The translations under genes and the position numbers were made by a program. DNA of 64,000 nt from Nocardioides jiangsuensis (lineage in GTDB: Bacteria; Actinomycetota; Actinomycetes; Propionibacteriales; Nocardioidaceae), in the NCBI RefSeq assembly GCF_019679455.1, contig NZ_JAIEZQ010000002.1, forward strand, positions 248,001 through 312,000, given 5' to 3'. The notes beneath the pieces were generated by a model, which worked only from the letters and a program-made list of their open reading frames with translations, had not been told where the DNA came from and ran no database searches. Below, piece after piece: positions 16,753-25,098 of the stretch; position 1 is the first letter of the stretch, and each line of letters opens with the position of its first letter.

Positions 16753-17442
16753 ATGGGAGCACGACGGGTCGGGTGGGCCACCGCGGCTGTGCTGGCCGTG
16801 CTGGTGGCCCTGGTGGCGTCCCGGTACCTGCGCCTGGACCCGGCCGCCTACTTCCCGCAGCAGCGTCAGGTGTACCTGCAGCGCGAGGGCATCCTGCTCG
16901 TCCACGTCGTGGGCGGGATGACCGCGCTGCTGACGGGTCCGTGGCAGCTCGCGACCCGGCTCCGCCGTCGTCTCCTCCGCTTGCACGGGCTGACCGGCGC
17001 GCTGTACGTGGCCGGTGCGGCCGCCGGTGGGTGCGCGGGGCTGCTGCTCGCCCCGACCGCCCACGGCGGCGCCGTGTCGTCCCTCGGGTTCGGCGCCCTG
17101 GCCGTGGGCTGGCTGGCGACGACGGGCGTGGGCCTCCGAATGGCGCTCACCGGGCGGTACGCGGATCACCGCCGCTGGATGCTGCGCAGCTACTCCCTCG
17201 CGTTCGCGGCCGTCACCCTGCGGCTGCTCCTGGGGCTGCACTCGGGGCTCGAGGCGGCAGGTGTCCCGGTCGTGCGGTTCGACACGGCCTACCAGGCCAT
17301 CGCCTGGCTGTCCTGGCTACCGCAGCTGCTGCTCGTGTGGTGGTTGACCAGTGCCCGGACCAGCGGCCGGAGACCGAGACGCGCGCCGACTCGGCGGCCT
17401 CAGCGCAGGCTGACCAGGGTGCGCCGGTCGCTGTCGCCGTAG
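16753..17442 (+). CDS. DUF2306 membrane protein
   Basis: 229 residues with about six hydrophobic segments (VLAVLVALVASRYL, VHVVGGMTALLTGPWQL, LTGALYVAGAAAGGCAGLLL and others). HR-rich turns such as RYADHRRWMLRSYSLAFAAV are typical of DUF2306 proteins, whose function is unknown; the conserved His residues suggest possible haem or metal binding. The start is ATG 16753, adjacent to GGGAGG; an upstream ATG at 16715 or a GTG at 16789 cannot be excluded. The last 43 nt overlap the 3' end of the convergent protease gene, and that overlap encodes an Arg-rich tail. Confidence 0.78.
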   Translation: MGARRVGWATAAVLAVLVALVASRYLRLDPAAYFPQQRQVYLQREGILLVHVVGGMTALLTGPWQLATRLRRRLLRLHGLTGALYVAGAAAGGCAGLLLAPTAHGGAVSSLGFGALAVGWLATTGVGLRMALTGRYADHRRWMLRSYSLAFAAVTLRLLLGLHSGLEAAGVPVVRFDTAYQAIAWLSWLPQLLLVWWLTSARTSGRRPRRAPTRRPQRRLTRVRRSLSP

Positions 17443-20348
17443 CGGACCACGCCGAACCAGCGCGACGTGGGCGACAGCTCGTCGGTCCAGGTCAGCCGGA
17501 ACCCGAAGGACTGGCCGGGCGCCGCGGCGACCGCCCCGGGACCCGTGAGGTTGCCGGCGTCCGCCGGCGGCAGCACCCAGGTGTAGAGCTGCCCGGTGGT
17601 GGTGGTCCCGTTCGCCGCGGACGCGGAGACGACGTACGCCGTGTAGTCGCCGGCCGGCGGCTCGACCAGGGTGAGCGTCTCGTCGGAGGACTTCCCGGTG
17701 GCGAGCGCGGTGAGGACGCCGTCGCGGTACAGGTAGACGTCCATGTCGTCGGCGGCGCGGTGGCCCTCGAGCTGCACGCGGAGCGCCTCGGTGCCGCCGG
17801 GCACCGTGAGCGGCACGGCGGCGGTGTCGGCGTCGGTCCTCGGCGCCTGCGGGTCGAACCTGCCCGGCTGCAGCGAGACCCCGGAGGGGGCCGCGCCCAC
17901 CAGGCCGCTGACCTCGACCGGGACGGCCGCGGAGCTGCCCGCGACGCCGTCCACCTCGACCGCGCCGTCGGCGAGGGAGCCGGTCACCTCGGCCGGCACC
18001 TCGACCGCCTCGGGGCGCACCACGACCGGGAGCCGCACCTGGTGGGTGAGCCCGGTCCAGGTCAGCCGGCCCTTGGCGAAGCTGCCGAGCTGGGCGCCGT
18101 CCTCGACCCCGAAGGTGACCGCGAAGCGACCGGTCTCCCCGGGCCGCAGCGCCAGCGTCCGCGGCCGGACCGTGGCCTCGACGCCGCCGAGCCCGGAGAC
18201 CCGCGGGCTGAACGTCTCGGGTGCGCCGGACACGTTGGTCACGGTGCGCACGACCCGGGTGGTGCCGACGAGAGCGCCGACGGCGATCGAGGGCAGGTTG
18301 AGCCGGCCGGCGTCGACTCCGCGGGGTGCCACCGGCGAGCCGTCGCTGTAGGTGAAGCCCTGGCCGCTGAGGAAGCGCAGGTAGTCGCGGTGCCCCGCGT
18401 CGAGGACCAGGCCGGGGTCGAGCAGGTCGCCGGGGTCGACCTGGCCCGCACCCTCGGCGAACGGGCTGGCGGTGCCGGCGAGGTCGTCCGCGGTGGTCAT
18501 CAGCGCCGACTTGGTCTCGGCGGGCGACCAGTCCGGCCGCTCGGCCGCGACCAGGGCGGCGAGACCGGCGACGTGCGGGGCGCTCATCGACGTGCCCGAG
18601 GTGAGGTCCCACAGGTGGCCCGAGCTCGACGGCGGCGCCACCGCGGCGAGCACGCTGACCCCGGGGGCGGTCAGGTCGGGCTTGAGCAGGTCGCCCCCGC
18701 CGGCGGCCGACGGGCCGCGGGAGGAGAAGTCGGCGATCTGCGGCACCGGGGTGCCGTCGGTGGCCGACGGGTCGATCGAGGCGGTGGGGTCCTCGGTGTC
18801 GCGGACGTAGGCGCGGACCGCGTCCGCGTCGGCCACGTCGAGGTGGACGGTGGGCACGGAGTGGACGTCGGCGTCGACCGTGTCGGGTACGACGTTGGCC
18901 AGGACCATGCCGACGCCACCGGCCCGCGCCACCGCGACGGACTTGTCCACGCGGGCGGTGGTGCCCCGGTCGCAGACCACGATGTTGTCCTGCACCTCGC
19001 GGGCGTCGAGCGCGCCGAGCTCGCACAGTCGGGCCTCGTCGGTGCTCGCGCCGGGGGCGGCGGCCTCGGAGCCGAGCACGATCCCGGTCTCGGGCACGCG
19101 ACGGTCGGCCGCCATCGCGCCGACGAGGGCGTCCCCGTCGCCGAGCGCGACCGCACCCTGGAGCCGCTGGTGGGTGCTCGCGCCGACGGTGGTCACCCAC
19201 GGGCTGGCGTGGCCGACGGTCGAGGCGCCGGGGCCGCGGTTGCCGGCGGAGGCGGCGACGAACACGCCGGCGGCGGTGGCGTGGAGGAACGCCAGCTCGA
19301 CCGAGTCGGTGACCGTGTCGCCGGGACCGGAGACGGAGTAGTTGAGCACGTCGACGCCGTCGGCGACCGCGGCGTCGACCGCGGCGACGGTGTCCGCGGT
19401 GGTGCAGCCGTCGTCGTCGGGGTCGGGGGCGGCCCAGCAGGCCTTGTAGGTCGCGATCCGGGCGCCCGGGGCGATGCCGGTGGTCTCACCGAAGTCCTGC
19501 CCCTCGATGCGGACCCGGACGTCGTCGTTGCCCGCGGCGACCGCGGCGGTGTGCGAGCCGTGCCCGGTGCCGTCACGGGGGGAGAGGTACTCCGCCCGGG
19601 ACAGGTTGCCGGCGCCGAAGCCCTTCACGAAGTAGCGCGCCGAGACCAGCTTGGAGCTGCAGACGCCGGGGTCCCAGGACTCGCCCCTGCTGCAGGCGCC
19701 GTGGAAGCCGGGCACCCGCGCGGCGGTGCCGGGGATGTCCTGGGGAAGTCCGGCGAAGCTGGGGTTCTCCGGCCAGATCCCGGTGTCGACGACGCCGATC
19801 ACCTGGCCGCGGCCGGCCTTGTCGGGCCCTCCGGCCACCTTCCACATCGCGTCGACGCCGAGCGCGTCGGCGGTGTCGGTCATGTCCACCGGCCGGGTCA
19901 CGCTCCGCTCGACGAGGGCCACGCCGGGGGTCACCCGCAGCTGCTTGACCTGGCCGGCGTCGAGCCTGGCGGCGAAGCCGTTGACGGCGGTGGTGTAGCG
20001 GTAGAGCACCTCGGCCCTGCCGATCGCGTCGAGGACCCGGTCCTGCTGGCCGAGCAACCGCTGCCGGTAGGCGGCCACCTCGGGGCGGGTCCTGTCGAAC
20101 CGCTCACCGGCCGCGGGCCGGGTGGCCGCGAGGCCGGGGACGCTCCCGGAGTAGGACGCGGCGGGACGGCCGACCAGCGTCACCACGTACACCCCGTCGC
20201 CGGGCACCTGGGTGGCCGGCGTACCCGTGACGACCGCCCCCGGTGCCGCCTCCTCCGCGACCGCGGCGGGGCCGGGCACGGCGACTCCGGCGAGCGCTGC
20301 GGTCAGCAGCGCGGCGGCGGAGCGGCGCAGGCGCGGGTACGGGCTCAA
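17400..20348 (-). CDS. Secreted subtilisin-like serine protease (S8) with PA insert
   Basis: 982 residues. A signal peptide (RRSAAALLTAALAGVAVPG, cut near 31) precedes an I9-type propeptide (YRYTTAVNGFAARLD). The catalytic domain carries D188 (VVDTGIWPENPSF), H263 (DGTGHGSHTA) and S587 (SGTSMSAPHVAG). A protease-associated domain is inserted between His and Ser (about 420-520), and two beta-sandwich (Fn3-like and PPC-like) domains follow. This is the plan of cucumisin-like actinobacterial exoproteases. Translation probably begins at TTG 20348 with GAGAGG 6-7 nt upstream. It is divergent from the larE fusion and overlaps the DUF2306 gene at its 3' end. Confidence 0.93.
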   Translation of the reverse strand: MSPYPRLRRSAAALLTAALAGVAVPGPAAVAEEAAPGAVVTGTPATQVPGDGVYVVTLVGRPAASYSGSVPGLAATRPAAGERFDRTRPEVAAYRQRLLGQQDRVLDAIGRAEVLYRYTTAVNGFAARLDAGQVKQLRVTPGVALVERSVTRPVDMTDTADALGVDAMWKVAGGPDKAGRGQVIGVVDTGIWPENPSFAGLPQDIPGTAARVPGFHGACSRGESWDPGVCSSKLVSARYFVKGFGAGNLSRAEYLSPRDGTGHGSHTAAVAAGNDDVRVRIEGQDFGETTGIAPGARIATYKACWAAPDPDDDGCTTADTVAAVDAAVADGVDVLNYSVSGPGDTVTDSVELAFLHATAAGVFVAASAGNRGPGASTVGHASPWVTTVGASTHQRLQGAVALGDGDALVGAMAADRRVPETGIVLGSEAAAPGASTDEARLCELGALDAREVQDNIVVCDRGTTARVDKSVAVARAGGVGMVLANVVPDTVDADVHSVPTVHLDVADADAVRAYVRDTEDPTASIDPSATDGTPVPQIADFSSRGPSAAGGGDLLKPDLTAPGVSVLAAVAPPSSSGHLWDLTSGTSMSAPHVAGLAALVAAERPDWSPAETKSALMTTADDLAGTASPFAEGAGQVDPGDLLDPGLVLDAGHRDYLRFLSGQGFTYSDGSPVAPRGVDAGRLNLPSIAVGALVGTTRVVRTVTNVSGAPETFSPRVSGLGGVEATVRPRTLALRPGETGRFAVTFGVEDGAQLGSFAKGRLTWTGLTHQVRLPVVVRPEAVEVPAEVTGSLADGAVEVDGVAGSSAAVPVEVSGLVGAAPSGVSLQPGRFDPQAPRTDADTAAVPLTVPGGTEALRVQLEGHRAADDMDVYLYRDGVLTALATGKSSDETLTLVEPPAGDYTAYVVSASAANGTTTTGQLYTWVLPPADAGNLTGPGAVAAAPGQSFGFRLTWTDELSPTSRWFGVVRYGDSDRRTLVSLR

Positions 20349-20459
20349 CGGGCAACCTCTCTCGCGCAGACCGGCGGGCCCGGTGACGAACCGGGGAGCC
20401 CACCATGCTCCCAGGGTGACCCGTTCGATTCAATCGATTCGGCCACATAGGCTGACCGG

Positions 20460-21905
20460 GTGACTTCTCCGCACCCGCTCGTCGTGGGCTTCGACCTCGA
20501 CATGACGCTGATCGACACCAGGCCCGGTTTCGCCGCGACCCTGGTCCAGCTCGGCCTCGAGACCGGTGTGGAGATGGACGTCGAGGCGATGTCCGAGCGG
20601 CTGGGACCGCCGCTGTCCCACATGCTCGCGCCGTACTACCCGGCCGACCGGATCACCGGGCTCGTCGACCGGTTCCGCGCGGTCTACCCCGACCACGCGA
20701 TCGCCCCGACGCTGGCGTTCGCCGGCGCCCACGACGCGCTGGCCGCGGTACGGCGCCACGGCGGCCGCACCGTGGTGGTCACCGGCAAGTTCACGCCGAA
20801 CGCCGCGCTCCACGTGGAGGCGCTCACCTTCGACGTCGACCACCTCGTGGGCGAGGTCTGGGGCGTCGGCAAGGCCGCGGTGCTCGAGGAGCACGGTGCG
20901 ACGGTCTACGTCGGCGACCACGTGCACGACGTGGAGGGTGCGCTGGCGGCGGGGGCGCTGAGCGTCTCCGTGCTCACCGGCGGCTGCACCGAGGACGAGC
21001 TGCGCGCGGCCGGCACCCACGTGGTGCTGGAGACCCTCGACGACTTCCCGGCCTGGCTCGACGGGCACGTGCTCGACCTCCGGCTCGCGAACCTGGAGCA
21101 CGACCTCGCCGAGTGCGGGTCGGTGATGGTGGCGTTCAGCGGCGGCGCCGACAGCGCGTTCCTGCTCGCGGCCGCCGTACGCGCGCTCGGCCCGGAGCGG
21201 GTGGCCGCCGCGACCGCCTACTCCGACTCCCTGCCGCAGGCCGAGCGCTCCCCGGCCCGCGACTTCGCCGAGTCACTCGGCGTGAAGGTGTTCACCCCGG
21301 AGACGCACGAGATGGACCGCGACGGCTACCGCGCCAATGCGGGGGACCGCTGCTACTTCTGCAAGGCGGAGCTGCTCGACACCCTCGGCCCGCTCGCCGA
21401 GCGGCACGGCTACGCCCACGTCGCCACCGGCACCAACGCCGACGACGCGGTCGCCGGCTTCCGGCCAGGCATCCGCGCCGCCCACGAGCGCGGCGCGGTG
21501 ACCCCGCTGCGGGACGCCGGGCTGACCAAGGAGCAGATCCGGGCCGCGTCCGCCGCCTGGGGCCTGCCGACCTGGGACAAGCCGGCCGCGGCCTGCCTGT
21601 CCTCGCGGGTGGCCTACGGGATCGAGGTCAGCCCGTTCCGGTTGGCCCGGGTCGAGCGGGCGGAGGTTGCGGTGCGCGGCGCGCTCGAGTCCGCGGGCGT
21701 CCGGGTGCGGGACCTGCGGGTGCGTGACCTGGGGGACGTCGCGAGCATCGAGCTCGACGGCGAGGCGCTCGCCGCGGCGCCCGCGCTGCCCGCCGTCACC
21801 GAGGCGGCGCTGGCCGCCGGGTTCCCCGAGGCGCGGGTCGACCCGAAGGGCTTCCGGTCCGGCTCGATGAACGAGCGGCTGCCCGATCCCGAGCGATTTC
21901 GATAA
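20460..21905 (+). CDS. larE: HAD phosphatase fused to sacrificial sulfur transferase LarE
   Basis: 481 residues, against about 270 for ordinary LarE. Residues 1-205 are a phosphoglycolate-phosphatase-like HAD domain: GFDLDMTLIDT (nucleophile D12), VVVTGKFTPN (motif II/III) and VYVGDHVHDVEGALAAGA (motif IV). Residues 215-475 are LarE: PP-loop SGGADS 227-232, GDRCYFCKAELL (C298, C301), ATGTNADD and WDKPAAACLSSRVAYG (C379, the position of the sacrificial cysteine in LarE). LarE donates sulfur to build the nickel-pincer nucleotide cofactor of lactate racemase-like enzymes. No larB, larC or larA lies in the window. TAGGCT (20448-20453) lies 6 nt before the GTG, so the mRNA is leaderless. Confidence 0.9.
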   Translation: MTSPHPLVVGFDLDMTLIDTRPGFAATLVQLGLETGVEMDVEAMSERLGPPLSHMLAPYYPADRITGLVDRFRAVYPDHAIAPTLAFAGAHDALAAVRRHGGRTVVVTGKFTPNAALHVEALTFDVDHLVGEVWGVGKAAVLEEHGATVYVGDHVHDVEGALAAGALSVSVLTGGCTEDELRAAGTHVVLETLDDFPAWLDGHVLDLRLANLEHDLAECGSVMVAFSGGADSAFLLAAAVRALGPERVAAATAYSDSLPQAERSPARDFAESLGVKVFTPETHEMDRDGYRANAGDRCYFCKAELLDTLGPLAERHGYAHVATGTNADDAVAGFRPGIRAAHERGAVTPLRDAGLTKEQIRAASAAWGLPTWDKPAAACLSSRVAYGIEVSPFRLARVERAEVAVRGALESAGVRVRDLRVRDLGDVASIELDGEALAAAPALPAVTEAALAAGFPEARVDPKGFRSGSMNERLPDPERFR

Positions 21906-21981
21906 CCCGTTCGAAGGCGCGCCCCGCGCGCCCTATCCTTGACCCGCTCGAGCAACGACGAACCAAGAAGAGGTCACACCG

Positions 21982-22365
21982 GTGCCTACTGGCAAGGTCA
22001 AGTGGTACGACGCCGAGAAGGGCTTCGGCTTCCTGTCCAAGGACGACGGCGGCGACGTCTACGTCCGGGCGGCTGCCCTGCCCGCCGGGGTGGCCAGCCT
22101 GAAGCCGGGCACCCGGGTCGAGTTCGGCATCGTCCAGGGGCGCAAGGGCGACCAGGCGCTCCAGGTGCGCATGCTCGAGCCCGCCCAGTCGGTGTCCAAG
22201 GCGCTGCGCAAGAAGCCCGCCGACATGGTCAACATCATCGAGGACCTCTACCGGCTGCTCGAGAACATCGAGAACGGCTACCGCAACGGCCGTCACCCCG
22301 ACCCGAAGACCGCGAAGCCCACGGCGATGCTGCTCCGGGCGCTCGCCGACGAGCTCGAGCTGTAG
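21982..22365 (+). CDS. Cold-shock-domain protein with C-terminal extension
   Basis: 127 residues. The first 66 form a CspA-type OB fold with the RNA-binding strands KVKWYDAEKGFGFLSKDDG and VYVRAAAL, although the second RNP motif is diverged (VYVRA rather than VFVHF). A basic helical extension (PADMVNIIEDLYRLLENIENGYRNG) follows, as in the long actinobacterial CspB form. GTG 21982 is preceded by AAGAGG. A TATCCT -10 box upstream (near 21933) implies a leader of about 40 nt. The gene ends 7 nt from the stop of a convergent MFS gene. Confidence 0.88.
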   Translation: MPTGKVKWYDAEKGFGFLSKDDGGDVYVRAAALPAGVASLKPGTRVEFGIVQGRKGDQALQVRMLEPAQSVSKALRKKPADMVNIIEDLYRLLENIENGYRNGRHPDPKTAKPTAMLLRALADELEL

Positions 22366-22372
22366 CCCGGGG

Positions 22373-23749
22373 TCAGACGGCCCGGGAGGCCGCGCGGGCC
22401 GTCGCCAGCACCCAGCCGCTCCAGGCGACCAGGATCGCGGCGGCGACGCCGAGCCCGAGCCGCGGCTCGAGCGGCATCACGATGCCGATGAACCCGCCGA
22501 CCACCCAGGCCAGCTGCAGCACGGTCTCCGCGCGGGCGAACGCGCTGGTCCGGATCCGCTCGGGCACCTCACGCTGGATCAGCGCGTCGAGGGAGAGCTT
22601 GCCCAGCGACTGCGACAGCCCCGCGGTGACGCCGAGCAGTACGGCGGTCGGCAGCCCGTAGAACGCCGCGACCACCACGGCCATCACGGCGTCGGCGAGC
22701 AGCGTGACCACCACGGTGACCTCGGGCTTGACCGTCCTCAGCAGCGAGCCGAGCGCGATGCCGACGGTGCTCCCGAACCCGGCGGCGCCGATCACGAGGC
22801 CGAGCAGCAGCTCGGGGCGGTCCTCCCAGCCGGGGAACGGCTCCTCGCGGAGCAGGAACGCCATGAACATGGTGAGGAAGCCCGACAGCAGCCGCAGCCC
22901 CATGTTGCAGCGCAGCGCGAACACCACCGGTGCCGGCACGGGTGCGCGCCGGCGCCGGGCTCCGCCGGCCACCGAGCCCAGCGCGAGCTGCTCCTCGCCG
23001 GCCGCGGAGTCGACCCGCGGCGGCAGCAGGATCGCCAGCACGGTGGCCCCGACGAACACCGCGAACGCGTAGCGCAGGGACCACGCCGGCCCGAAGGTCG
23101 ACGCGAGCACGGCCAGCGGCGCCGAGAGGGCCGCGCCCGCGACGCCGGCCAGCGAGATCCGGGAGTTGGCCTTGACCAGGGTCAGCCGGCGCGGCAACAG
23201 CCGCGGCACGGCGGCGGCCCGGGTGACGCCGTACGCCTTGGAGGCGACCAGGCAGCCCAGCGCCGCCGGGAAGAGCGCCACCGACCCGGTGACGACGGCG
23301 TCGGCGAGCACCCAGCACAGGAACGCGCGCAGCGCCATCGTCGCGCCGATCGCCCACCGCCGGCCGTGGCTGAACCGGTCGAGGAACGGGCCTACCAGCG
23401 GTGCCACGATCGCGAACGGCAGCATGGTCAGGCCGAGGAACTGCGCCACCTGCAACCGTGCCTCGCCGGTGGGGACCTGGAAGAAGAGCGTGCCCGCCAG
23501 CGAGATCGCCACCGCGGCGTCGCCGGCGGCGTTGAAGGCGTGCAGCTCGATCAGCCGGGACAGGCCGCTCTCCCCGGCGCCCTCCGCGTGCGTGGCGCGC
23601 CGGGTCTGCCGGAACGCGTAGCCCGCGGCACGGCCCGTCGCGTGCCCGACCCGGCGAGCCCCGCGGGCCGAGGCACCGGCCGCCCGGCGGGTGGCGTCGG
23701 CGGCACGGCGCGGCCCGGAGGTGGTGCGGGGCCCCTCGTCGTACGCCAT
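22373..23749 (-). CDS. MFS transporter (conserved actinobacterial type)
   Basis: 458 residues from ATG 23749, chosen because GGGGG lies just upstream and the extra N-terminus from 23800 is Pro/Arg-rich. The protein has a basic cytosolic head (residues 1-50), then about 12 membrane segments. LVGPFLDRFSHGRRWAIGATMALRA is the loop between segments 2 and 3, and LSQSLGKLSLDALIQREVPERIRTS the second such loop. Its position between a cold-shock gene and the DUF3027 gene mirrors the M. tuberculosis Rv0871-Rv0877 region as I recall it. No substrate is known. Confidence 0.85.
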   Translation of the reverse strand: MAYDEGPRTTSGPRRAADATRRAAGASARGARRVGHATGRAAGYAFRQTRRATHAEGAGESGLSRLIELHAFNAAGDAAVAISLAGTLFFQVPTGEARLQVAQFLGLTMLPFAIVAPLVGPFLDRFSHGRRWAIGATMALRAFLCWVLADAVVTGSVALFPAALGCLVASKAYGVTRAAAVPRLLPRRLTLVKANSRISLAGVAGAALSAPLAVLASTFGPAWSLRYAFAVFVGATVLAILLPPRVDSAAGEEQLALGSVAGGARRRRAPVPAPVVFALRCNMGLRLLSGFLTMFMAFLLREEPFPGWEDRPELLLGLVIGAAGFGSTVGIALGSLLRTVKPEVTVVVTLLADAVMAVVVAAFYGLPTAVLLGVTAGLSQSLGKLSLDALIQREVPERIRTSAFARAETVLQLAWVVGGFIGIVMPLEPRLGLGVAAAILVAWSGWVLATARAASRAV

Positions 23750-23830
23750 GCCCCCATCCTTGCCCACCGACGGCGGCGGATGTGGCACCCGGCGAGACAA
23801 CTCCCGCGGTCATGAGGGAGAATCGCGAGC

Positions 23831-24613
23831 GTGATGGCCGCAGCGCGTACCGCCAAGCCCGACGCCGTGGGTGTGGGTGCGATCGACGCTGCCCGCACGG
23901 CCCTGACCGACCTCGTGGACGCCGGCGACGTCGGCGAGCACCTCGGTCACGCCAGCGAGGGCGAGCGGGTCACCACCCACTTCTTCGCGTGCACCCGCGC
24001 CGGCTACCGCGGCTGGCGCTGGTCGGTGACGCTGGTCCGGGCGTCCCGGCAGAAGACGGTCACCCTCGACGAGGTCGTGCTGCTGCCCGGCGACGACGCC
24101 ATCGTGGCGCCTGCGTGGGTGCCGTGGCGCGAGCGCATCCAGCCCGGCGACCTCGGTCCCGGTGACCTGCTCCCGACCGAGGAGGACGACCCGCGGCTGG
24201 TCCCGGCGTACCTCGCGGGCGAGGACGACCTCCCCGACGACGAGGAGGGCGACACCATCGCGGCGGTCACCGACGAGCTCGGCCTCGGCCGGCCGCGCGT
24301 GCTGTCGCTCGAGGGGCGCGAGCTCGCGGCGCAGCGGTGGTACGACGGCAGCCACGGCCCCGAGGCCGCCATCGCGCAGTCGGCCCCCGGCACGTGCGTG
24401 GGCTGCGGCTTCATGGTCCGCCTGGCCGGGCCGCTCTCGACCCTGTTCGGCGTGTGCGCCAACGCCTACGCCAACGACGACGGCCGGGTCGTGTCCTTCG
24501 ACCACGGCTGCGGCGCGCACAGCGAGGCGCAGCTGCACAAGCGGAACCTTCCGGCGCCGCTTCCCGAGCCGGTGCTCGACACCCTCACCTGGGACGACCT
24601 CGAGCAGTTCTGA
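23831..24613 (+). CDS. DUF3027 protein
   Basis: 260 residues, actinobacteria-specific, of unknown function. The N-terminal half has EGERVTTHFFACTRAGYRGWRWSV, VTLVRASRQKTVTLDEVVLLPG and WVPWRERIQPGDLGPGDLLP, the hallmark of DUF3027. An acidic centre (EDDLPDDEEGD) follows. The C-terminal half has two Cys pairs, GTCVGCGF and FGVCANAYAND...HGCGAHSEAQLH, which could bind zinc. The start is GTG 23831 (followed directly by ATG), with GAGGGAG 10 nt upstream. It is divergent from the MFS gene; the 3' end is 24 nt from the convergent DUF2530 gene. Confidence 0.88.
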   Translation: MMAAARTAKPDAVGVGAIDAARTALTDLVDAGDVGEHLGHASEGERVTTHFFACTRAGYRGWRWSVTLVRASRQKTVTLDEVVLLPGDDAIVAPAWVPWRERIQPGDLGPGDLLPTEEDDPRLVPAYLAGEDDLPDDEEGDTIAAVTDELGLGRPRVLSLEGRELAAQRWYDGSHGPEAAIAQSAPGTCVGCGFMVRLAGPLSTLFGVCANAYANDDGRVVSFDHGCGAHSEAQLHKRNLPAPLPEPVLDTLTWDDLEQF

Positions 24614-24637
24614 CCCGGCTCGGTCCTGGTCGCCGGC

Positions 24638-24958
24638 TCAGTTCTGGTCGACCGGTGGCCCGGGCACGGCGCGGCCGGCGAGCTTGGCCCTGCGCCGCCG
24701 CCGGCAGTAGTCCCAGCCGATGATGCCCAGGCCGAAGCCGGCCAGGCAGGTCCACAGCCACCAGACGCGGTCGCTCTCCTCGAGCCGGCCGTAGAAGGGG
24801 AGCAGCAGGACGAACGCGAGGAGCCACAGCCCGGTGCCGACCGCGACGGTGCGCACGCCGTCCACGTCGAGCGGGTCGACGTCGGCGACGATGTAGGTGC
24901 GCTTGCCGATCTCGTGGGTCTTGACCTGGTCGGCAGGGGTCTCGTCGTTGGGCTCCAC
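24638..24958 (-). CDS. DUF2530 small membrane protein
   Basis: 106 residues with two membrane segments (VGTGLWLLAFVLLLPFYG and WWLWTCLAGFGLGIIGWDYC) and a basic tail (RRRRRAKLAGRAV). The N-terminal VADVDPLDVDGVRTVAVGT is characteristic of DUF2530. GTG 24958 is preceded by TAGATT at 7 nt on the minus strand, so the mRNA is probably leaderless. DUF3027 and DUF2530 are neighbours in many actinobacteria, so the pair may act together, but no role is known. Confidence 0.85.
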   Translation of the reverse strand: MEPNDETPADQVKTHEIGKRTYIVADVDPLDVDGVRTVAVGTGLWLLAFVLLLPFYGRLEESDRVWWLWTCLAGFGLGIIGWDYCRRRRRAKLAGRAVPGPPVDQN

Positions 24959-25098
24959 GGCCCCGAATCTAGTCCACGCCTGGAGACCGCGTGCACCGTG
25001 ACGGCCATCGCTCTGGGAGGATGTCGGGTGGCGTGGCCCCGGTGGGCCCGTCCGGCGCCTCCCCCGCCTCCCGTCACGACACACCTCAAGGGACACCC

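Noticed and set aside
16719-20450. A very long plus-strand open frame (over 1,200 codons) antisense to the protease gene
   Set aside because: It is the codon-bias mirror of the high-GC protease gene, low in recognised motifs, and conflicts with a complete S8 domain on the other strand.
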